A DNA stretch of 64,000 nucleotides from Acidobacteriota bacterium (GTDB lineage Bacteria; Acidobacteriota; Terriglobia; Bryobacterales; Bryobacteraceae). Under the pieces are notes generated by a model, which was not told the origin of the DNA, ran no database searches, and worked only from the letters and a program-made list of their open reading frames with translations. Numbering within the stretch: position 1 is the first letter of the stretch; each line of letters starts with the position of its first letter. The stretch spans positions 124,001-188,000 of the forward strand of contig JANXSF010000102.1 of assembly GCA_025352795.1 (NCBI GenBank), read 5' to 3'. Both the position numbers and the translations under genes were made by a program. Positions 58,080 through 64,000 of the stretch are shown here, piece by piece.

Positions 58080-59411
58080 ATGTTACCTCTGCTACTGGCG
58101 CTACTCAGCATTGCCGATTGGGTGCCCATGCGCTGGCCCTCCGTCGACCCCAGCAGTCTGGAGTTGGTCAGCGGGACTCCCGTAAATTGCCTGTTAGTCA
58201 CAGTGCCTTCAGCCAAATTTGCCGACGCGGCACGTGCGAAAGGCATTGTCACACTGTTAATTTCACAGGACGGGGCAAACGCTGCGGATGCCAAAAAAGT
58301 CGGGATGGACGGGATTGTGGTCCAAGGGCAAACTTCTAAACTTTTACGCGGCATGGAGTCTGAAAGTTTCGTGGTCCTCAGCTTGTCTTCGCGCTATGAC
58401 ATGAATGTTGTGGCGGGTCAAAAGTTCGCTGGAACATGGCAAGGAGTGTGGCCCGGGGTGAATCAAACTGCAGATGACACTGCTAAAGCCGCCCCCAGCG
58501 GAGCTCCCTGGATAGACACAAACTCCGGCTTTTTACGATTTGTAAGAGCGTGGACCAGTGCCCCGGTTTGGATTGCGAACCTACCACCGGAAAAGGTTGT
58601 CATCAACCCCGTGCGCTATATGCAAGCCATCGCCGATGCCTCCATGTGCGGGGCTCACTGGGTTATCAGCCTGGATGCAGATTTCCAGAAACGCCTGCTG
58701 GCTGGCGAAGAAAAAGCGTTGCAGTGGTGGCAGCGGATTTGTGGTCTGTTGCGTTATGTTGAGGAGAGCAGGCGTTGGCAGGAATTTCTACCCGCAGGTC
58801 AAATGGCTGTGTTGCAAGATCCAACCAGTGGAGCACTGCTGTCCGGTGGAATTCTGGACATGATCGCAGTGAAGCATACCCCTGTGCAGCCGGTACCTTC
58901 CTCCAACTTATCGAAGGATTCCATGCGTAGGGCAAAGATGGCTGTGAACGTGAATCCAACTGTTCTTAACGAAGAGCAACGGGCCATGATCTCAGCCTTC
59001 ACAAAATCAGGCGGCACTGTGTTGACCAGTCCTCCTGGTTGGAAGTTTCCAGCTCCCAAACCGGGTCAGCTAACGGTGGATCAGGATGCAGTCAAACAGT
59101 TGGACGAAATTTGGAAGGAGCTGAACACTATGACTGGACGGAAAAATCTGGGTGCCAGATTATTTAATGTGGGCAGCATGCTTTCAAATTTGTTGATCTC
59201 AGCGGATGGCAAAACTTTGGTGTTGCACTTGGTGAATTATGCAGATTTTCCTGCGGAATCATTAACAGCACATGTATTGGGGACGTGGAAGAAAGCTACA
59301 CTGATGAGCCCTGGGAATCCTGCCAGGAAGTTGGATACCTACGAAGTGGAGGAAGGAACTGGGGTGGATGTTCCGTTGGTGAATACGTTTGCTACTGTGG
59401 TGCTGGAGTAG
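58080..59411 (+). CDS. Secreted protein of unknown function
   Basis: This 443-residue protein has a short hydrophobic signal (LLPLLLALLSIADW). The body has alternating helices and strands suggestive of a TIM-barrel or sugar-hydrolase-like fold: NCLLVTVPSAKFADAARAKG, KVGMDGIVVQG, FLRFVRAWTSAPVWIANLPP and HWVISLDADFQKRL. A C-terminal module (LVLHLVNYADFPAESLTAHVLG) resembles the beta-sandwich found after such barrels. I cannot name a family. Its last 20 bases overlap the end of the convergent phosphatase gene. Confidence 0.68.
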   Translation: MLPLLLALLSIADWVPMRWPSVDPSSLELVSGTPVNCLLVTVPSAKFADAARAKGIVTLLISQDGANAADAKKVGMDGIVVQGQTSKLLRGMESESFVVLSLSSRYDMNVVAGQKFAGTWQGVWPGVNQTADDTAKAAPSGAPWIDTNSGFLRFVRAWTSAPVWIANLPPEKVVINPVRYMQAIADASMCGAHWVISLDADFQKRLLAGEEKALQWWQRICGLLRYVEESRRWQEFLPAGQMAVLQDPTSGALLSGGILDMIAVKHTPVQPVPSSNLSKDSMRRAKMAVNVNPTVLNEEQRAMISAFTKSGGTVLTSPPGWKFPAPKPGQLTVDQDAVKQLDEIWKELNTMTGRKNLGARLFNVGSMLSNLLISADGKTLVLHLVNYADFPAESLTAHVLGTWKKATLMSPGNPARKLDTYEVEEGTGVDVPLVNTFATVVLE

Positions 59412-60984
59412 TTCCCGCGTATTCAATCACCAGCACAGTGACGTCGTCCTGCTGATGCAACCCATCCATGAAGCGCATGGCTTCAGCACGCAGCAACATC
59501 GACAATTGATCTGCCGGGTGTTGACTATTGTCTTTTAGAAACTGTTTCAGCCGGACAGTATCGTAAAATTCACCCGCTGGATTTCTGGCTTCCGATAAAC
59601 CATCGCTATAAATTACGATCTTCTCACCGGGCTGCAAGTGAATACTTTCCAGGCCATGTTCGGCTTCTTCCAACATGCCCACCGGCATTCCGCTTGGACC
59701 CAGCAACTCCACATGTCCGCCCACACGTAACACCATTGGGGCGCAGTGACCAGCGTTCACCCACTCCACAAATCCCGTGCCATGAACTGCGGCATAAAAT
59801 ACAGTGGCGTACTTTTCACCACCTGTCCGATCCAGCAGAAAGCGATTCAAACGGCTGAACCAGGATGCAATATGATCCCCACCAGGACGCGCTTGTAGAA
59901 AGGCACCCTGCAGCAGTGCCGCAAGTAATGCCGCACTAACTCCCTTGCCCGAAACATCGGCCATTACAAGCGTCCATTGATCCTGATGCCCGTGGGCCAC
60001 ATCGTAATAATCGCCGCCAACTGCTAAGGAAGGTAACGTCCAGCCTGAGGCGCGGAACCAACCATTGGCAGGTAACGACTTCGGTAACAGATCGGCTTGA
60101 ATTTTTCGAGCAATGGCCAGCTCTTCGTCCAAACGTTGCTTAGCGCGTTCCTGTTCCAGGAGTCGAGCATTTTCCAGCACTGTGGACGCTTCCAGTGCCA
60201 AGGTTTCCAACAGTTCCCGATTGCCACGGGACATGTCGGCTTCTACACCGCTGTCTTCCAATAGATAGAGCAAGCCTACGGTGTCTTTAGCCGCCGTAAT
60301 GGCTCTTGTTGAATTAATGGAACCGGACCGCACTCGGATCAAGGGCACGGCGGCAACGTGCGGTCCTACTGTGAAGGACAACAGGTCGTGGCGGGTGTCC
60401 AGAGCATGACGCAGGGCCAGCGTCGCTATGCCAAGCGAATCAACACCCAAGGTCTGACCATTGCGGTGGCGACCCACCTCTAACCGTAAATCGTCCTGAT
60501 CGTACAACAACAGAAAGCCGCGTTCGCAACCGGTTATGGACAGTGCCGATTCCACTATGGCCGAGAGCACTTCTGGAGCGGAAAGCGAATGGGCCATGGA
60601 ACGGGCTACTTCGAGGAGGGATCGAAGTTTGGAAAGGCTCGTTGCCCCTTCCGATGGAACAGCGGCAGTGAGTATCGGGCCACGTCCGAACACAACCCTG
60701 TAAGAATTGGGGACACCGAACTCAATCACGTCGCCAGGCGTGAGCAGCGTTCGCGAGGTTTTTCCCCCGTTAACAAAAGTTCCGTGGCTGGATGCCAAAT
60801 CTTCAACTAAGTAGTCTTCGCCGTCCAGAACAATTTGCGAATGGCGACGTGAGACTCGGCTGTCTCTCAGGACCAGCGCGTTATCAGGCTGCCGCCCAAT
60901 GGTGAAAGGAAGCGGCGTAATGGGCATGCGCGAACTATTGCCAGTTGGCTGCTGTACTTCGACGAAAACAGATGGATCGCTCAT
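59392..60984 (-). CDS. FHA-GAF-SpoIIE-type serine phosphatase
   Basis: This 530-residue signalling protein has an N-terminal FHA domain (about 20-100; GRQPDNALVL, RRHSQIVLDG, SSHGTFVNG), a GAF domain (about 125-275), a short coiled linker and a PP2C/SpoIIE phosphatase (about 300-525; VGGDYYDV and MADVSGKGVSAAL with metal-binding aspartates). It probably dephosphorylates a regulatory protein, such as an anti-sigma antagonist, in response to a GAF signal and a phosphothreonine partner. No partner gene is adjacent. It starts 14 bases after fur. Confidence 0.9.
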   Translation of the reverse strand: MSDPSVFVEVQQPTGNSSRMPITPLPFTIGRQPDNALVLRDSRVSRRHSQIVLDGEDYLVEDLASSHGTFVNGGKTSRTLLTPGDVIEFGVPNSYRVVFGRGPILTAAVPSEGATSLSKLRSLLEVARSMAHSLSAPEVLSAIVESALSITGCERGFLLLYDQDDLRLEVGRHRNGQTLGVDSLGIATLALRHALDTRHDLLSFTVGPHVAAVPLIRVRSGSINSTRAITAAKDTVGLLYLLEDSGVEADMSRGNRELLETLALEASTVLENARLLEQERAKQRLDEELAIARKIQADLLPKSLPANGWFRASGWTLPSLAVGGDYYDVAHGHQDQWTLVMADVSGKGVSAALLAALLQGAFLQARPGGDHIASWFSRLNRFLLDRTGGEKYATVFYAAVHGTGFVEWVNAGHCAPMVLRVGGHVELLGPSGMPVGMLEEAEHGLESIHLQPGEKIVIYSDGLSEARNPAGEFYDTVRLKQFLKDNSQHPADQLSMLLRAEAMRFMDGLHQQDDVTVLVIEYAGTTPAPQ

Positions 60985-60998
60985 CTCGTTTATAAAAG

Positions 60999-61496
60999 CT
61001 AACTGGCTTTTCGTACCTTAGCTTTCACTTTCAAGGGAGCTGCGGCAACTTCTTCCACTTCCCTGCTTCTAAGAACCTGGCAATGGGAGCAGTATCCGCC
61101 GATCTCAGTGCGTGCGAGCAAGATTTGGAATCCGAAATCTGCTTCAATTTGGCGGCGTAATTTTTGGAGAGGCTCTCCGAAAAACTCTTCCACTTTCCCG
61201 CAGCGAAGGCAGATGATGTGGGCATGTTCCTGCTTCATTCGGGTTTCGTAATAGTGCTGATCCCCGCCGTAGTGCATTAGGTCCAGTTCGTCCACCAACC
61301 CTTCCTGCTTCAACAGTTTTAGCGTTCGATAAACAGTGACCCGGTTCAGCTTTGCATCTTTTTCCTGGGCCAATTGGAAAAGACTTTCTGCGTCCAGGTG
61401 CTGGCCTGATTTGTCAATCAAATCCAATAAGATTTGACGCTGCCGAGTGAGTCGGATGCCTTGCTTCTGCAATGAGCCTTTAATGGATGAGAGCAT
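60999..61496 (-). CDS. fur: Fur-family metalloregulator
   Basis: This 165-residue repressor has the winged-helix N-terminus (GIRLTRQRQILLDLI, NRVTVYRTLKLLKQEG) and a C-terminal metal-binding domain. Cys96 and Cys99, and Cys136 and Cys139, form the structural zinc site. His81, His91 and His93 contribute to sensing. Fur, Zur and PerR are hard to separate from sequence alone. The C-terminal tail is basic and alanine-rich (APLKVKAKVRKAS). It lies 10 bases from the ThuA gene upstream and 14 from the phosphatase gene downstream. Confidence 0.9.
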   Translation of the reverse strand: MLSSIKGSLQKQGIRLTRQRQILLDLIDKSGQHLDAESLFQLAQEKDAKLNRVTVYRTLKLLKQEGLVDELDLMHYGGDQHYYETRMKQEHAHIICLRCGKVEEFFGEPLQKLRRQIEADFGFQILLARTEIGGYCSHCQVLRSREVEEVAAAPLKVKAKVRKAS

Positions 61497-61506
61497 GAGT
61501 CTATTC

Positions 61507-62271
61507 CTATTTTGCCAAAGCCAGAAAGCGAATTGCGTTTTTTAAAATCTGCTGCACTTCGGCTTGAAAATAAATCGGATAGGTTTCATGGCCAGGACGG
61601 AAATAAAACACCTGCCCTTTTCCGAACTGCCAAAGCAACCCATCACTGCCGTCCTGCATATCGTTGGCGTAGCGCCCTTCAAGAATTTTCACGTCGGGCG
61701 TAGGAACTGTAAATGGGTTCCAGTAAACTTCAGTTTTGGGAATCACAAAATCGGTAACGCCTTTGGCGATTGGATGTCCAGGAGTAGCCACGTGGATTGT
61801 TTCCGATGCCCCACTATTTTGCACCTCCGCCCATTTTCCTGGCGTCGTCAGCAATGGTTGACCACGATCAAATGCAATGGTTTTCATGATGCGCTGAAAC
61901 GGCTTGGCATAGTGGGCCGAATGGATTGGTAAGAAGCCCATGCCCCGTTCCCGAATATGCTTCATCACCCGTTCCACACTTTCATCCGTTACCAATGCAT
62001 GGTTTTTGTGACCAAACCAAATCAGCACATCGGTTTTCAAAAGAACAGCTTCGCTCAGCCCTTGTTCGGCGTCCTGCAAATTCGCGACTGTCACTTGCAT
62101 GTCAGGCTCATTAGAAAGAAATGCAGCAAACTGGCCGTTGATGCCCTGTGGATACACTTCCTTCGGCTCACTGCGTTCGCTCCAAGCCAGTACGCGGACA
62201 GATTTCGGACCTTCTGCGGACAACGCAAGAGTAGCAAAAAGGAGGAACGGCAGGGCAGCTTGGAGACTCAT
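61507..62271 (-). CDS. Secreted ThuA-domain protein
   Basis: This 254-residue protein has a signal peptide (AALPFLLFATLALSAEG) and the ThuA/trehalose-utilisation fold, a class I glutamine-amidotransferase-like domain without the catalytic triad. Markers are RVLAWSERSEPKEVYPQGI, DVLIWFGHKNHALVTDESVERVMKHI, GFLPIHSAHYAKPFQRIM and YFRPGHETYPIYFQAEVQQIL. It may bind or modify sugars, but the activity is unproven. It is divergent from ppk1 and upstream of fur on the same strand. Confidence 0.87.
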   Translation of the reverse strand: MSLQAALPFLLFATLALSAEGPKSVRVLAWSERSEPKEVYPQGINGQFAAFLSNEPDMQVTVANLQDAEQGLSEAVLLKTDVLIWFGHKNHALVTDESVERVMKHIRERGMGFLPIHSAHYAKPFQRIMKTIAFDRGQPLLTTPGKWAEVQNSGASETIHVATPGHPIAKGVTDFVIPKTEVYWNPFTVPTPDVKILEGRYANDMQDGSDGLLWQFGKGQVFYFRPGHETYPIYFQAEVQQILKNAIRFLALAK

Positions 62272-62340
62272 CTTGCTTTGAGACTACCAGAAATCAGCCA
62301 ACTTTTTAGCTGCTCCGCTACACTGAAAGAGAACATTCTC

Positions 62341-64000
62341 ATGCAACAGTCCAGAAAGATGGTTAGGCCGTCTCCCATCGTCCGCAATCCTCTGCTTGAT
62401 CCAAGTCTTTACATCAACCGCGAATTAAGCATGCTGGCCTTTCAGCATCGCGTGTTGGAAGAAGCGGCCAACACCGCAAATCCAATTTTGGAAAGGCTCA
62501 AATTCATTTCCATTTTAGATTCCAATCTGGATGAATTTTTCATGGTCCGTGTGGCTGCGCTGTTGGCCCAAGTGGATTCCGGCAGTCAGGAAATTGGTCC
62601 TGATGGAACGAAGCCAGTGACCCAACTGGCTAGCGTTCGCAAGGAATTCAGCCGTCTGATGAAAGAAGCTCAAACCTGCCTTGAAGAACAAATTATTCCG
62701 CAACTCAGTCAGGCCAAAATACACATCCGCAAACTTTCCGACCTGGATCCGATTCAGAAACAGTACGTCACCAAATATTTTCACAGCACTATTTTCCCCG
62801 TTTTAACGCCGTTGGCATTTGACCCAGGTCGACCCTTTCCGCACATCTCAAACCTCAGCTTAAATCTGGCAGTGCTGATCCGTGACAAGCAAGGCGAAGA
62901 ACATTTTGCTCGTGTGAAAGTACCAGATACCTTGCCGCCGCTGATTCGAATCAAAAATTCCGGCAAGAAAGCCGCTGCAGAAGTGGACCTGGTTTGGATT
63001 GAAGAGGTGATCGCTGAAAATCTTGAAAAGCTTTTTCCAGGAATGGAAATTGTGCAAGCCTATCCGTTTCACGTTACCCGTGATGCGGAACTTGCCATCA
63101 AGGAATTGGATGCGGAAGATCTGCTGGAAACTATTGCCGAAGGGGTCAGACAGCGTCGCTTTGGTAGTGTGGTGCGCTTGATGGTGACCCGCGCCATGCC
63201 CAAATCCATTTTGAAAATCCTGATGAGTAATCTGGAAGTTGACCCTGGAGATGTCTATCGTGTGGCCGATCCAATTTCTATAAAACGGCTGATAGTGCTG
63301 TGCTCGCTGGACCGTCCGGAATTGAAAGAACCTCCACTGCTGCCGTCCACTCCAACGGCGATTGGTGCTTCCTGCGAAGATTTCTTTGGAGCCATTCGCG
63401 ATAACAATATTCTGTTGCACCATCCATTTGAGTCATTCCAACCGGTAGTGGAATTTCTGCAACGGGCCGCCCGCGATCCGAACGTTCTCACCATCAAAAT
63501 GGTGCTCTACCGCATTGGCAGAGATTCGCCAATTGTGGCCGCCCTGCTGGAAGCAATGGCCAACGGCAAGCAGGTGGCGGTGCTGGTGGAACTGAAAGCC
63601 CGCTTTGATGAAGAAAGTAATATTGAATGGGCTCGGCAATTGGAAAGCGAGGGCGTCCATGTTGTTTATGGTCTGTTGGGGTTGAAGATTCACTGCAAAG
63701 TGGCGTTGGTTGTCAGGAGGGAAGGCAAATCCATTCGCCGCTATGTCCACGTTGGGTCTGGTAATTACAATGCCGTCACAGCGCAACAGTATACCGATGT
63801 TGGGCTGTTCACATCCGACGAAGAAATTGGCGAAGATGCCACAGACCTGTTCAACTATTTAACAGGGTATTCAACAAAAAAAGATTACAAGCGTTTGTTG
63901 GTGGCCCCGGTGAATTTGCGGCAGCGCTTTGAAGCCCTGATTCAACGGGAAATTGATCATCAGCGCAAAGGCAAAACTGGAAGAATCATTTTCAAGATGA
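62341..64000 (+). CDS. ppk1: Polyphosphate kinase 1, N-terminal part
   Basis: The frame is open from the ATG at 62341 to the window end: 553 complete codons of a protein that is usually about 690-720 residues. Ppk1 makes long-chain polyphosphate from ATP. Seen are the N-terminal YINRELSMLAFQHRVLEEA, the FMVRVAAL head segment, the LLHHPFESFQPV motif and GLKIHCKVALV, in which His451 corresponds to the autophosphorylated histidine (E. coli His435). The second catalytic domain is cut at the edge. The divergent ThuA gene starts 69 bases upstream. Confidence 0.95.
   Translation, partial: MQQSRKMVRPSPIVRNPLLDPSLYINRELSMLAFQHRVLEEAANTANPILERLKFISILDSNLDEFFMVRVAALLAQVDSGSQEIGPDGTKPVTQLASVRKEFSRLMKEAQTCLEEQIIPQLSQAKIHIRKLSDLDPIQKQYVTKYFHSTIFPVLTPLAFDPGRPFPHISNLSLNLAVLIRDKQGEEHFARVKVPDTLPPLIRIKNSGKKAAAEVDLVWIEEVIAENLEKLFPGMEIVQAYPFHVTRDAELAIKELDAEDLLETIAEGVRQRRFGSVVRLMVTRAMPKSILKILMSNLEVDPGDVYRVADPISIKRLIVLCSLDRPELKEPPLLPSTPTAIGASCEDFFGAIRDNNILLHHPFESFQPVVEFLQRAARDPNVLTIKMVLYRIGRDSPIVAALLEAMANGKQVAVLVELKARFDEESNIEWARQLESEGVHVVYGLLGLKIHCKVALVVRREGKSIRRYVHVGSGNYNAVTAQQYTDVGLFTSDEEIGEDATDLFNYLTGYSTKKDYKRLLVAPVNLRQRFEALIQREIDHQRKGKTGRIIFKM

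Overview
The window looks like chromosome of a soil-type Acidobacteriota (Bryobacterales/Solibacter-like is my best guess). This rests on moderate GC, several Tat-exported Gfo/Idh, PLP and hydroxy-acid enzymes, an alpha/beta-hydrolase-domain exoprotein, many small secreted proteins of unknown function, and dispersed GC-rich intergenic inverted repeats. No taxonomic marker such as rRNA is present, so the assignment is inference. Most of the 64 kb is housekeeping DNA. I see no prophage, IS transposase, CRISPR array or rRNA, and only one tRNA (Thr, anticodon TGT).

Layout. 1-1110: the end of sdhA and all of sdhB. 1145-3840: a decaying minus-strand islet with a vapBC pair whose toxin is frameshifted, a fragment of a HigA-type antitoxin, an intact-looking vapBC pair, and a conserved gene broken by two in-frame stop codons. 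3932-6704: Mrp-type ATPase (without its CxxC) and a secreted alpha/beta hydrolase. 6900-7949: two tandem paralogous secreted proteins. 16080 down to 8004: a tightly packed operon of ABC exporter, secreted protein, valS, nadC, birA and a coiled-coil protein. 16127-19296: divergent genes for three enzymes with twin-arginine signals. 19307-20257: VOC protein and a DUF433/DUF5615 toxin-antitoxin pair. 20304-26790: TerC, two Gfo/Idh oxidoreductases, gnd, DinB and an MFS transporter. 26842-29093: tRNA-Thr, fabD, an unknown gene and a glycosyltransferase. 29393-35643: a four-gene operon (PF04008 protein, epimerase, DHDPS-type aldolase, metY) divergent from ROK kinase and xylulokinase genes. 35698-38701: an inverted repeat, a small secreted protein and a hybrid histidine kinase. 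38774-42260: dnaG-rpoD. 42274-45417: acyltransferase, mnmA and iscS. 45446-53208: a long plus-strand run of SAM hydrolase, gluQ, mutM, HMT-MTHFR fusion, Sua5, ftsY, ribD and ribE. 53214-64000: small secreted proteins, gyrA, MoxR ATPase, FHA-GAF-SpoIIE phosphatase, fur, ThuA-like protein and the first 553 codons of ppk1.

How the parts relate. Core replication, transcription and translation genes (dnaG, rpoD, gyrA, valS, mnmA, gluQ, ftsY) alternate with carbohydrate and sugar-acid catabolism genes (gnd, xylulokinase, ROK, MFS, Gfo/Idh, DHDPS-like). The best candidates for something not yet described are the divergent module at 29.4-35.6 kb, the Tat enzyme cluster at 16-19 kb, and the two-cysteine secreted paralogs at 6.9-7.9 kb. 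None shows a sequence signal that proves a new system.
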